Source: Pedobacter sp. Leaf250 (lineage in GTDB: Bacteria; Bacteroidota; Bacteroidia; Sphingobacteriales; Sphingobacteriaceae). Taken from it: a stretch of 64,000 bases of DNA. Position numbers and translations under genes: made by a program. How positions within the stretch are numbered: the stretch's first letter is position 1; every line of letters starts with the position of its first letter. Under the pieces are notes generated by a model, which worked only from the letters and a program-made list of their open reading frames with translations, was not told where the DNA came from and did not search any database. Shown here piece after piece: positions 34,188 through 42,695 of the stretch. Location of the stretch: the NCBI RefSeq assembly GCF_920984735.1, contig NZ_CAKLBU010000004.1:1-64000 (forward strand). Direction: 5' to 3'.

Positions 34188-34834
34188 CAAACAAGATAAA
34201 AAATTACGCTAAGGGCCATCGTGGAATTACCCGTATGACATATGTTATGGGTACAATACTTTCATTGGTAACCATAATGGCATTTGCTTTACACGAAGAT
34301 GAAAAGCCATTTGTTGCTTCGAAGAAAATTGTTGTGGTAAAAGATAGCGTAGCATCAGTAGCTGCATTTCATAAAGTATATAAAGTTTTGATGAGTCCGA
34401 GGTGCATGAATTGCCATCCATCCGGCGATATTCCATTGCAGGGAGACGATAGTCATTTACACACTATGAATCCGCAACGCGGCGTTGAAGGCAAAGGACT
34501 TTATGCCATGAAATGTGCCAATTGCCACCAGCCTACTAACACGCCAGGCAAAAATACGCCTCCTGGAAATCCCAATTGGCACTTACCACCAGCAAATATG
34601 AAAATGGTTTTCCAGGGAAGATCGCCTTATCAATTGGCCAAACAATTGGTTAATCCAAAACAAAATGGCAATAAAGATTTAAAAAAATTAATTGAACATG
34701 CTGACGACGGTTTGGTGCTGGCAGGTTGGAATCCTGGCGAAGGCAGAACGCTTCCTCCAATGAGCCATGCCGAGTTTAAAAAAGCCTGGATTACTTGGTT
34801 AACAACAGGTGCTTATGCGCCAAAAGCAAAATAA
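34184..34834 (+). CDS. membrane-anchored diheme cytochrome c, electron acceptor subunit
   Basis: 216 residues from ATG 34184. One transmembrane helix (about 18-36) leaves the rest on the periplasmic side. Two haem c motifs are seen, CMNCH (74-78) and CANCH (111-115), with candidate methionine ligands further on (MKMVF, PPMSH). The position between the 2Fe-2S and molybdopterin subunits matches Bacteroidota isoquinoline oxidoreductase-like operons. It probably passes electrons from the hydroxylase to the respiratory chain. An earlier in-frame ATG (34103) would lie inside the upstream gene and is rejected. Confidence 0.85.
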   Translation: MTNKIKNYAKGHRGITRMTYVMGTILSLVTIMAFALHEDEKPFVASKKIVVVKDSVASVAAFHKVYKVLMSPRCMNCHPSGDIPLQGDDSHLHTMNPQRGVEGKGLYAMKCANCHQPTNTPGKNTPPGNPNWHLPPANMKMVFQGRSPYQLAKQLVNPKQNGNKDLKKLIEHADDGLVLAGWNPGEGRTLPPMSHAEFKKAWITWLTTGAYAPKAK

Positions 34835-34860
34835 TTTAAAATCAACTCAATAACATAGCA

Positions 34861-37017
34861 ATGAGTAACGATACTTTATCAAGAAGAAATTTTTTAAGAA
34901 CAACCGGATTAGGTAGTGCAGGACTTTTCCTTGGTCTGTATTTACCAGATGCTGCCCGAGCCATGATTATGACGGAGCATGAAGCGCTGGCTGCAGATGT
35001 GTATACTGAACTTACGGCATGGGTTTTAATTGAGCCTACCGGAAAAGTAACCTTGATGTGTCACCGGGCAGAAATGGGTCAAGGAGTTTATCATTCTATA
35101 GCTCAAATTATTGCCGAAGAGTTGGAAGTTGATCTGGCATCAGTAGACATTAAATTTGCGCAGGGAAATGAAAAAAAATATGGCAGTCAGTTAACGGGAG
35201 GAAGTTCTACCATCCGTGGTTCTTACAAAAACTCATTAAAATTAAGTGCTTCGGCAAGGGTTGTTTTAACCATGGCTGCTGCTGCTCGTTGGGCAGTTCC
35301 AATAGCCGAATGTTATGCAGAATCTGGCCATGTTATCCATAAACCAACAGGTAAAAAATTCCATTTTGGAGAACTGGTGGTGGAAGCTGCCAAATTAAAA
35401 GCGCCAGAAAATATCGCACTTAAACCAAGATCAGCATATAAACTTATCGGCAAACCCCTTCACCGAAAAGATACGCCGATGAAAACCAATGGTTCGGCAA
35501 TATTTGGTTTAGACAAAAGAATTCCGGGAATGGTTTTCGCCGCCGTAGAACGTAATCCTCGCTTACGCGGGAAAATTAAAAGTTTCGACGATTCGGCCAC
35601 CCGTAAAATTCCTGGTGTTACCAACGTGATTAAAATCGCCATGGGCGTTTACGAAATGGATCGAGAAGGTGTGGCTGTTGTAGCTACTTCCACCTGGGCA
35701 GCATTGCAAGGAAAGAAAGCGCTTAAAATTGAATGGGACGATACTGGTTTTGAACATGTGAACAGCCTGGAAATTTTCAGCAAGCAACGCGAATTACTTA
35801 AAACTGAAGAAGGCCGGATATTAACTACCCAAGGCGATCCTAATGGTGTTATTACGCAATCAAAAGATCTTTTGGATGTGGTTTACGAAACGCCATACCA
35901 ATCGCACTGTGCGATGGAACCATTAAATTGTATTGCTCACCACCGCGGCGATACCGTAGAAATTTGGGGACCTGTACAGGCACCAAACTGGATTCAGGAC
36001 TACATCAGTAAAAAAATGGGGATTGCCTTTGAAAAAGTAATCGTAAACATGACTTTCTTAGGCGGGGGATTCGGTAGAAAAGCATTAACAGATTATCCGC
36101 ATGAAGCTTTGGTAATTTCAAAAGCAATCGGACTTCCGGTGCAGGTGGTATGGACTCGTGAGGATGATGCCACACAAGGTCCTTTCCGTCCGGGAATTTC
36201 TTACAGATGCCAGGGTGTGATAGATGGAAACAAAAACATTAGTGCAATCAAATTCCGCATGGCGGGCCAAAACAATGATCATTTTAGATCTGGCGATAAT
36301 GGTAAGGCAAACAGAAGCACTTCCGAGGGTTGGTTGAAACCTTATTTCGAAAGCATCAAAAATATCAGCTTTGCTGATGTAACGTTTAAAACACCAATCC
36401 CTACTATATTTTGGAGATCGGTTTATGCATCTACCAACGGCTTTGCATACGAAAGTTTTGTAAACGAATTGGCGCATAAATCAGGAAAAGATCCGCTGGA
36501 GTTTCGGCGGGAACATTTGAAGGAGGAAAGAACACAAAAACTGTTAGATAAAGTAGCTGAAGTATCTGGCTGGAAAAATAAAGGAAAAGGCTTTGGCATG
36601 GCAGTTACAGAATGTTTTGGAACAACCGTTGCTCAAGTGGTAAAAGTTTCTAAATCGAAAGGAGGAAAATTAAAAATCGATCAGGTTTGGGCCGTGGTAG
36701 ATTGCGGTTGGTATGTTAATCCCGATATCATCCACGCACAGGTGGAAGGTGCTATTGTAATGGGATTGGGAGCGGCCACTATCCATGAAATTACATTTAA
36801 AGATGGTTTGGTTGAGCAACATAATTTTTATGATTATAAAATGCCAAGGATTACCGATATTCCGCCGATTGAGGTTCATATTATGGAGAACAATGAGGAT
36901 GCAGGTGGTATTGGCGAGCCAGGTTTGCCTCCGTTTGCACCTGCATTAACCGATGCTATTTTCGACTTAACAGGAAAAAGGATAAGAAAATTACCATTCG
37001 ATATGGCCAGTATTTAA
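34861..37017 (+). CDS. Tat-exported molybdopterin-binding subunit of a xanthine-oxidase-family hydroxylase (IorB-like)
   Basis: The twin-arginine signal SRRNFLR (7-13) with hydrophobic run GLGSAGLFLGLYLPDAARA indicates folded export. The catalytic chain has the two halves of the molybdopterin domain: GQGVYHSIAQIIAEEL (first), GGGFGRK at 401-407, and GIGEPG near the C-terminus with Glu686 as the likely base. With the 2Fe-2S protein and cytochrome c it would hydroxylate an aldehyde or N-heterocycle using water. The gene set around it contains MocA and XdhC, so the cofactor is probably the cytosine dinucleotide form with a terminal sulfido ligand. The substrate is unknown; isoquinoline is only the name of the prototype. 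Confidence 0.92.
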   Translation: MSNDTLSRRNFLRTTGLGSAGLFLGLYLPDAARAMIMTEHEALAADVYTELTAWVLIEPTGKVTLMCHRAEMGQGVYHSIAQIIAEELEVDLASVDIKFAQGNEKKYGSQLTGGSSTIRGSYKNSLKLSASARVVLTMAAAARWAVPIAECYAESGHVIHKPTGKKFHFGELVVEAAKLKAPENIALKPRSAYKLIGKPLHRKDTPMKTNGSAIFGLDKRIPGMVFAAVERNPRLRGKIKSFDDSATRKIPGVTNVIKIAMGVYEMDREGVAVVATSTWAALQGKKALKIEWDDTGFEHVNSLEIFSKQRELLKTEEGRILTTQGDPNGVITQSKDLLDVVYETPYQSHCAMEPLNCIAHHRGDTVEIWGPVQAPNWIQDYISKKMGIAFEKVIVNMTFLGGGFGRKALTDYPHEALVISKAIGLPVQVVWTREDDATQGPFRPGISYRCQGVIDGNKNISAIKFRMAGQNNDHFRSGDNGKANRSTSEGWLKPYFESIKNISFADVTFKTPIPTIFWRSVYASTNGFAYESFVNELAHKSGKDPLEFRREHLKEERTQKLLDKVAEVSGWKNKGKGFGMAVTECFGTTVAQVVKVSKSKGGKLKIDQVWAVVDCGWYVNPDIIHAQVEGAIVMGLGAATIHEITFKDGLVEQHNFYDYKMPRITDIPPIEVHIMENNEDAGGIGEPGLPPFAPALTDAIFDLTGKRIRKLPFDMASI

Positions 37018-37060
37018 TTTTTATCCCAATCTTGCAGTTCGATTTGAATAAAATCTCCTT

Positions 37061-38173
37061 ATGAAAGAAATTGTTGATATTCTGGGTGCGTACCAAAAGG
37101 CATTGGCCGACAATAAAAAATCGGCTTTGGCAACAGTGGTGAAGGTAGAAGGTTCATCGTACAGGCGGCCAGGTGCCCGTATGCTGGTAACCGATGATGG
37201 GCTTTTAACAGGCGCCATTAGCGGTGGCTGCCTTGAAGGTGATGCACTTCGTAAGGCGCTTTCGGCCATTCATCAGCAGGAAAATAAATTGGTAACTTAT
37301 GATACAACCGATGAAGATGATGCAAAATTTGGCGTTCAGCTTGGTTGCAATGGCATTGTTCATATACTTTTCGAACCTATTTTTCCAGAAGATAAATTTA
37401 ATCCGATTGAAATATTAAAGGCGGCAAATAGCCGAAGAGAAAATTGTGTAATTGCTACCCTGTTTTCAATAGAAAGTAAAAAGCAACCTGGTTCAATTAT
37501 GTTGTTTCGGGAAAAAGACAGCTTCGAAAAAATTACCGACGAGATTTTAGGTTCCATTAAAAATGATGCCTTTGATGTATTGAAATTGAAGTTATCTAGA
37601 TTTGAAAATTACGCATTCGAAGGTGAAGATTGCGATGCTTTTCTGGAATTTATCCCACCTCCTATCCAGTTGATCATTGCTGGTGCAGGAAATGATGCGC
37701 AACCGCTTGCGGAAATGGCAAACATATTGGGTTGGGAAATTACAGTTGCTGATGGGAGACAAACACACGCATCGCAACAAAGATTCCCTAAAGCAAAGCG
37801 GGTTTTAGTGGCTAAACCAGAACAATTATTACCTCAAATTGAAATAGATGAATTAACAGCATTTGTGCTGATGACCCATAATTACAACTATGATACCGCA
37901 CTTTTAAGCTTGCTTTTGAAAACCCAGGCGCCTTACATCGGCACTTTAGGTCCAAAGAAAAAGTTGATCAGAATGTTGGAAGAGCTTAATCAAACGGAAA
38001 ACGAATTGAGGGTAAATGGTCCGATTGGATTAGATATAGGCGCTGAAACTGCTGAAGAAATTGCCATTTCAATTATTGCAGAAATACAGGCCACTTTTGC
38101 TGGTGCATCAGCCGGAATGTTAAAGGAAAAGAAAAATCCGATACATTATTACGATTTAAAAGGCAATTCATGA
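37061..38173 (+). CDS. xdhC: XdhC/CoxI-family molybdenum cofactor insertion protein
   Basis: The N-terminal XdhC-CoxI domain (about 10-80: ALATVVKVEGSSYRRPGARMLV and GAISGGCLEGD) is followed by a C-terminal Rossmann domain (about 205-355: QLIIAGAGNDAQPLAEMA, VLMTHNYNYD, YIGTLGPKKK). Such chaperones bind and sulfurate the cofactor and hand it to xanthine-oxidase-type apoenzymes. It follows the large subunit gene by 43 bases and overlaps mocA by four bases, which supports joint maturation. Confidence 0.92.
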   Translation: MKEIVDILGAYQKALADNKKSALATVVKVEGSSYRRPGARMLVTDDGLLTGAISGGCLEGDALRKALSAIHQQENKLVTYDTTDEDDAKFGVQLGCNGIVHILFEPIFPEDKFNPIEILKAANSRRENCVIATLFSIESKKQPGSIMLFREKDSFEKITDEILGSIKNDAFDVLKLKLSRFENYAFEGEDCDAFLEFIPPPIQLIIAGAGNDAQPLAEMANILGWEITVADGRQTHASQQRFPKAKRVLVAKPEQLLPQIEIDELTAFVLMTHNYNYDTALLSLLLKTQAPYIGTLGPKKKLIRMLEELNQTENELRVNGPIGLDIGAETAEEIAISIIAEIQATFAGASAGMLKEKKNPIHYYDLKGNS

Positions 38174-38760
38174 GCACCGCAATCATCATATTAGCTGCAG
38201 GTAATTCGAGCAGAATGGGTAAGCCAAAGCAGCTTTTAAATTACAATGGTCAAACCTTTCTTGATATTGTAATTACTGAATCTGCAAAAACAACTTTCTA
38301 TCCAATAATAGTTGTTTTGGGGGCTTATGCAGCAGAAATTAAGCAATCTATAGCCGATAAAGGTATTTTTTATGTAGTAAATGAAAATTGGGAAAGCGGT
38401 ATGTCATCCAGTATTTCTTTCGGACTACAATCTGCACTAAATATTGATCCTGAAATAGAAAATGTAATTCTAACTGTGGCAGATCAGGTTCATATTTCTT
38501 CAGAAATTTTTGAAGCGCTTAACAGCACTCATCAATTTACAAATAAAAGCATCGTCACTTGTGCCTATTCTAAAACAACTGGTTCACCATCATTGTTCAA
38601 CAAGAAATATTTCGAAGAATTGCTAAATTTAACGGGAGAAACTGGCGCAAAACCTGTAATAAAACAGTATATTACCGATACCGCTACGATTCCTTTTGAG
38701 TTAGGAAAAGTTGATATTGATACAGAAACCGACTATAAAAAATTAATAAACAATAAATGA
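38170..38760 (+). CDS. mocA: molybdenum cofactor nucleotidyltransferase (MocA/MobA-like)
   Basis: An NTP-transferase fold with LAAGNSSRMGKPKQLL near the N-terminus (nucleotide-binding loop), VVLGAYA, NWESGMSSSI and VADQVH (metal-binding Asp). The pairing with XdhC and a xanthine-oxidase-family enzyme favours CTP use (MocA) over GTP (MobA). It overlaps both neighbours by four bases. 196 residues is the usual size. Confidence 0.88.
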   Translation: MSTAIIILAAGNSSRMGKPKQLLNYNGQTFLDIVITESAKTTFYPIIVVLGAYAAEIKQSIADKGIFYVVNENWESGMSSSISFGLQSALNIDPEIENVILTVADQVHISSEIFEALNSTHQFTNKSIVTCAYSKTTGSPSLFNKKYFEELLNLTGETGAKPVIKQYITDTATIPFELGKVDIDTETDYKKLINNK

Positions 38761-39737
38761 TAGCAGATTCGTTTGGGAGAGTGCATGATTATTTGCGAAT
38801 ATCGTTAACCGATAATTGCAATTTCCGCTGCTTTTATTGTATGCCAGAAGAAGATTATGATTTTACGCCGGCTTCGCGATTAATGCAACCTCACGAAGTT
38901 TTAGCTTTAGCAGAAACCTTTGTAGCGCAAGGCGTTAAAAAAATTCGATTAACTGGAGGCGAGCCGCTTGTTCGTAAAGATGCGGCTGAAATTATCAGAG
39001 GCTTGGGCAAACTTCCAGTAGAATTGGTAATTACAACCAATGGAACCCGAATTGCTGAAATGCTGCCAGTATTGATCGAAGCAGGCATTAAAACCATTAA
39101 CATCAGCCTCGACACCCTGCAGCCTGAAAAGTTTTTCATGATTACCAGAAGGGATGTTTTTCATCAGGTCCGAAGCAATATCGAATTATTGCTGCAACAT
39201 AAAATTGCCGTCAAAATAAATATGGTGGTGATGAAAGGGCTTAACGATGGTGAAATAAAAGATTTCATCGACTGGACAAAACACAATCCCATTCAAATCC
39301 GGTTTATTGAATTTATGCCTTTTACAGGCAACAAATGGACGAGCAATAAAATGTTCTCGCTGCAAGAAATATTGAGTATTGTGGAGAAAGATTTTATTGT
39401 GTTACCAGTAAATTCTGCCCCGCATGATACCGCTAAAGGTTTTATGATACCTGGGCATGAAGGTTCTTTTGCAATTATTAGCACCATGACGGCTCCATTC
39501 TGCAGCACCTGCAACCGCATGCGCTTAACGGCCGATGGTAAGCTGAAAAATTGTTTATTTTCTGATGGAGAAACCGATTTATTATCAGCATTAAGAAAAA
39601 ATGAGGATGTTCTTCCTCTAATATTAGCTTCGATTTGGAGTAAGAAAAAAGAATTGGGCGGCCAATTAATGACAAACTTCGAAAATATCGACGCCAATAC
39701 CATCAAAAACAGAAGCATGATAACCATTGGAGGATAA
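38757..39737 (+). CDS. moaA: GTP 3',8-cyclase
   Basis: A radical SAM enzyme for the first step of molybdopterin synthesis. The N-terminal cluster is CNFRCFYC (Cys21, 25, 28). The C-terminal cluster is FCSTCNRMRLTADGKLKNC (Cys249, 252, 266). The functionally important C-terminal Gly-Gly (325-326) is present and encoded GGAGGA, which also forms the ribosome site for moeA. Length (326) is normal. It overlaps mocA by four bases. Confidence 0.96.
   Translation: MIADSFGRVHDYLRISLTDNCNFRCFYCMPEEDYDFTPASRLMQPHEVLALAETFVAQGVKKIRLTGGEPLVRKDAAEIIRGLGKLPVELVITTNGTRIAEMLPVLIEAGIKTINISLDTLQPEKFFMITRRDVFHQVRSNIELLLQHKIAVKINMVVMKGLNDGEIKDFIDWTKHNPIQIRFIEFMPFTGNKWTSNKMFSLQEILSIVEKDFIVLPVNSAPHDTAKGFMIPGHEGSFAIISTMTAPFCSTCNRMRLTADGKLKNCLFSDGETDLLSALRKNEDVLPLILASIWSKKKELGGQLMTNFENIDANTIKNRSMITIGG
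39729..39733 (+). promoter_or_regulatory. Shine-Dalgarno GGAGG for moeA inside the MoaA Gly-Gly codons
   Basis: GGAGG precedes ATG 39739 by five bases. The TTG at 39727 is therefore not the moeA start; it overlaps the ribosome site itself. Confidence 0.7.
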
Positions 39738-39738
39738 A

Positions 39739-40911
39739 ATGATAAGTGTTGAAGATGCAAAAAAGCTGATTAGAGATCATATTTCGCAACTAAACCCCAT
39801 TTTAAAATCATTGCAGGATTCTGCTGAACATGTTCTTGCGGAAGATGTTTTTGCTGCTTTTGATATTCCCGCTTTCCGCCAATCATCGATGGATGGTTAT
39901 GCCATTATTTTTGGTGATCAAAATCAAGACCTTGATTTAATTGGTGAAATGGCAGCCGGAACTCCTGATAAAATTTCTATAATTCAAGGACAAACCAGCC
40001 GAATATTTACAGGTGCTCCACTTCCTGACGGTGCCGATACGGTGGTGATGCAGGAAAAAACCAGCAAGAAAAACAACAGCATCAGTTTTGAAGATGAGAA
40101 GTTAGTAAAGTGTGCCAATGTGAGGCAAATCGGTTCTGAAATTCATGTCGGCGAATTGGCTATGCAAAAAGGCGATTTGCTTAGTCCGGCGGCATTGGCT
40201 TTTTTAGCAGGAATTGGAATTTCTGAAGTTTTGGTTTACCCAATGCCAAGCGTTGCCATAATCCTTACCGGAAACGAACTACAAAAACCTGGTTTGCCAT
40301 TAAACTTTGGTCAGGTTTACGAATCGAATTCCTATTCGCTCACCGCTGCATTAAACAAAGAGGGAATTTACCATATCGAGGTAGTAACAGCTGAAGATAC
40401 TTTAGAGACATTAACAAATGTTTTGAAAACAGCTTTAGAAAAAAATGACGTGATTTTACTAACAGGCGGCGTTAGTGTGGGTGATTATGATTTTGTGTTG
40501 CAGGCCGCAGCAAATTGCGGAGTAGAGCAAATCTTTCACAAAGTAAAACAGAAACCCGGTAAGCCTCTATTTTTTGGCAAGCAAAACGATAAAGTTATTT
40601 TTGGATTACCTGGAAATCCATCATCGGTATTAAATTGTTATTACAACTATGTGGTTCCGGCAATAAAACAACTATCCAGAAAAGAAAATAACGTAAAATC
40701 AATCCAGGCAGAATTAACGCATACTTATAAAAAACCTAAAGATTTAACTCACTTTTTAAAAGGAAATTATATAGATGGCAAAGCTACAGCCCTTGGCGCT
40801 CAGGAATCTTATCGGTTAAGTTCTTTTGCACAGGCAAATTGCCTCATTCAATTAAACCAAGGGCAAGAAAATTTTTCCGCAGGTGAAAATGTAAACGTAA
40901 TTTTGATTTAG
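39739..40911 (+). CDS. moeA: molybdopterin molybdenumtransferase
   Basis: Inserts molybdate into adenylylated molybdopterin. Its 390 residues show the MoeA domains: SSMDGYAI early, then GEMAAGTPDK, IFTGAPLPDGADTVVMQE, ILTGNEL, ESNSYSL, LLTGGVSVGDYDF, KPGKPLFFG and the FGLPGNPSS loop. It starts two bases after the moaA stop with a strong GGAGG. MoeA and the MogA domain encoded further downstream together complete metal insertion. Confidence 0.95.
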   Translation: MISVEDAKKLIRDHISQLNPILKSLQDSAEHVLAEDVFAAFDIPAFRQSSMDGYAIIFGDQNQDLDLIGEMAAGTPDKISIIQGQTSRIFTGAPLPDGADTVVMQEKTSKKNNSISFEDEKLVKCANVRQIGSEIHVGELAMQKGDLLSPAALAFLAGIGISEVLVYPMPSVAIILTGNELQKPGLPLNFGQVYESNSYSLTAALNKEGIYHIEVVTAEDTLETLTNVLKTALEKNDVILLTGGVSVGDYDFVLQAAANCGVEQIFHKVKQKPGKPLFFGKQNDKVIFGLPGNPSSVLNCYYNYVVPAIKQLSRKENNVKSIQAELTHTYKKPKDLTHFLKGNYIDGKATALGAQESYRLSSFAQANCLIQLNQGQENFSAGENVNVILI

Positions 40912-40924
40912 AATTCGATTAGAA

Positions 40925-41155
40925 ATGGAGATAGAAATAATCAGCTTTGGAAAAATATCGGAATTTATCAATAATCAAAAATTGAGTATTGATGTGGAAT
41001 CTACTGATGATTTGAAAACTCATCTTGAGAAAATTTTCCCGCAACTTGTTGGAATGAAATATAAACTGGCTTTAAATAAAAACATTGTGCAACATAATTG
41101 CGCAATTAAAGATAATGACAGCATTGCCATTATGCCACCATTTTCAGGAGGATAA
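40925..41155 (+). CDS. moaD: molybdopterin synthase sulfur carrier subunit
   Basis: A 76-residue ubiquitin-like protein ending PPFSGG. The C-terminal Gly-Gly becomes the thiocarboxylate that supplies the dithiolene sulfurs. Segments LKTHLEKIFPQL and DDELAILPPV-like DSIAIMPPFSGG are typical. It abuts moeB directly, and its GGAGGA codons form the moeB ribosome site. Confidence 0.93.
   Translation: MEIEIISFGKISEFINNQKLSIDVESTDDLKTHLEKIFPQLVGMKYKLALNKNIVQHNCAIKDNDSIAIMPPFSGG
41147..41151 (+). promoter_or_regulatory. Shine-Dalgarno GGAGG for moeB inside the MoaD Gly-Gly codons
   Basis: GGAGG ends four bases before ATG 41156 and is made by the last two glycine codons of moaD, so the moaD tail sequence serves both protein and translation signals. 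Confidence 0.65.
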
Positions 41156-42241
41156 ATGAATACGGAGCGATACCAAAGGCAGATTATTTTAAGCGGATTC
41201 GGAATGGAATCGCAGCAACGCCTAGCTGATGCAAAAGTTTTGGTAATCGGTGCCGGTGGATTGGGCTGCCCAGCCCTACAATATCTTGTTGCCGCAGGCG
41301 TAGGCTGCATCGGCGTTGCCGACCATGATGTGGTGGAACTTTCTAACCTGCAAAGGCAAGTACTTTATGGCATAGACGATATCGGTTTATTAAAAGTTGA
41401 TGTAGCTGCAAAACGGCTTCAGCAAATGAATCCGGAAAGCAAGTTAATCCTCCATCCTACTTCTATTAATAAAAATAATGTAATCGAAATCATCAGCAAT
41501 TATAACCTCATTTTTGATGGAACTGATAATTTCGAATCGAGATACCTGATAAACGACGCTTGCACATTGCTTAAAAAGAGCTTGGTATTTGCAGCAGTTT
41601 CTGGTTTTGAAGGACAAATAGCTGTATTTAATACCCCAGACGAGCAAAAGACTATTACCAATTATCGCGACTTATTTCCTGTTCAACCCAATGCCAATGA
41701 AATTCCAAATTGTGCAGAAAATGGCGTTTTAGGTGTACTTCCAGGCATTATTGGAACTATGGCAGCAGGCGAAATTGTTAAATTAATTACTGGAATTGGA
41801 AAACCGCTGATCAACAAATTACTTCACTATAACTTACTTAATCAAGAACAATATGAAATTAATATTAGTCCTTCAGATGAGTATAAACAAGTAACAGCAT
41901 CTGATTTAATGAATAATACAGCTGAAAGTGTTTTATCAAGCTACACAGAAATCGATGCCGAAAGTATGTTAGAATTGAGCAAAAAAAAATCTACTTTGTT
42001 AATTGATGTTCGTGAGCGGCATGAATTCCCAAAACTAAACCCGACTACCTATCAACAGATTCCAATGTCTGAATTTGATGTTTTTGCCGCATCTGATATT
42101 GTTGCAGACAACATTATTTTGCTTTGCCAACATGGGATTAGAAGTGTTGCAGCAGCCGAAAAATTACATTCAATATATGGTGATAGCAAGAAAATTTACA
42201 GTTTAAAAGGCGGCATCGCAAAATGGAGAAACCATTTTTAA
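41156..42241 (+). CDS. moeB: MoeB-like adenylyltransferase fused to a rhodanese domain
   Basis: Activates the MoaD C-terminus. The ThiF/E1 fold has GAGGLG (32-37), DHDVVELSNLQRQ (57-69), DGTDNFESRY (121-130) and the crossover-loop cysteine Cys186 in NCAENGVLGV. The CxxC zinc pairs of E. coli MoeB are not seen; YRDLFP stands where a Cys-containing segment is usual. The C-terminal rhodanese (about 272-361) has LLIDVRERHEF and the active-site Cys324 in CQHGIRS, so one chain can both adenylylate and sulfurate MoaD, like eukaryotic MOCS3. It is placed between moaD and moaE. Confidence 0.92.
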   Translation: MNTERYQRQIILSGFGMESQQRLADAKVLVIGAGGLGCPALQYLVAAGVGCIGVADHDVVELSNLQRQVLYGIDDIGLLKVDVAAKRLQQMNPESKLILHPTSINKNNVIEIISNYNLIFDGTDNFESRYLINDACTLLKKSLVFAAVSGFEGQIAVFNTPDEQKTITNYRDLFPVQPNANEIPNCAENGVLGVLPGIIGTMAAGEIVKLITGIGKPLINKLLHYNLLNQEQYEINISPSDEYKQVTASDLMNNTAESVLSSYTEIDAESMLELSKKKSTLLIDVRERHEFPKLNPTTYQQIPMSEFDVFAASDIVADNIILLCQHGIRSVAAAEKLHSIYGDSKKIYSLKGGIAKWRNHF

Positions 42242-42250
42242 CAACTTAGC

Positions 42251-42694
42251 ATGAGCGAAAAGAAAATTAAAAATATATTTGTAAACGGTCCTGTTTCACC
42301 AGAATTTATTGCTAATAGCATTGGTAACCACAACACAAAAACCGATATTGGCGGTCATAGTATCTTTTTGGGCCAAGTAAGGAACGACGAAATAGACGGC
42401 AAAATAGTATCAGCGATAGCATATACCGCTTTTGAAGATTTGGCACTCACTAAAATGCATGAGATTAGAGAAGAAATTTTTGCAAAATATCCGCTAAGCT
42501 GCATGCACATTCACCACAGCCTGGGCGTTATTGGTGCTGGCGAAATTTGTTTATTTGTGTTTACATCATCAAAGCATAGAAAACCCGCAATTGAGGCCTG
42601 CAACGAATTGGTAGAAAGAATAAAGTCAGAACTTCCCATTTGGGGGAAAGAAATATTTGCTGATGAAACCCATCAGTGGAAAGAAAATATTTAA
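42251..42694 (+). CDS. moaE: molybdopterin synthase catalytic subunit
   Basis: Converts cyclic pyranopterin monophosphate to molybdopterin together with MoaD. Indicative motifs are IFLGQVRND, AYTAFEDLA, HIHHSLGVIGAGE, KHRKPAIEAC, LPIWGKEIF and a Trp near the end (THQWKEN). The conserved lysines and arginines of the active site are retained. 147 residues is normal. The moaC fusion gene starts one base after its stop. Confidence 0.95.
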   Translation: MSEKKIKNIFVNGPVSPEFIANSIGNHNTKTDIGGHSIFLGQVRNDEIDGKIVSAIAYTAFEDLALTKMHEIREEIFAKYPLSCMHIHHSLGVIGAGEICLFVFTSSKHRKPAIEACNELVERIKSELPIWGKEIFADETHQWKENI

Positions 42695-42695
42695 A

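Noticed and set aside
39727..39738. TTG start for moeA
   Set aside because: It overlaps the GGAGG ribosome site; ATG 39739 is clearly placed.
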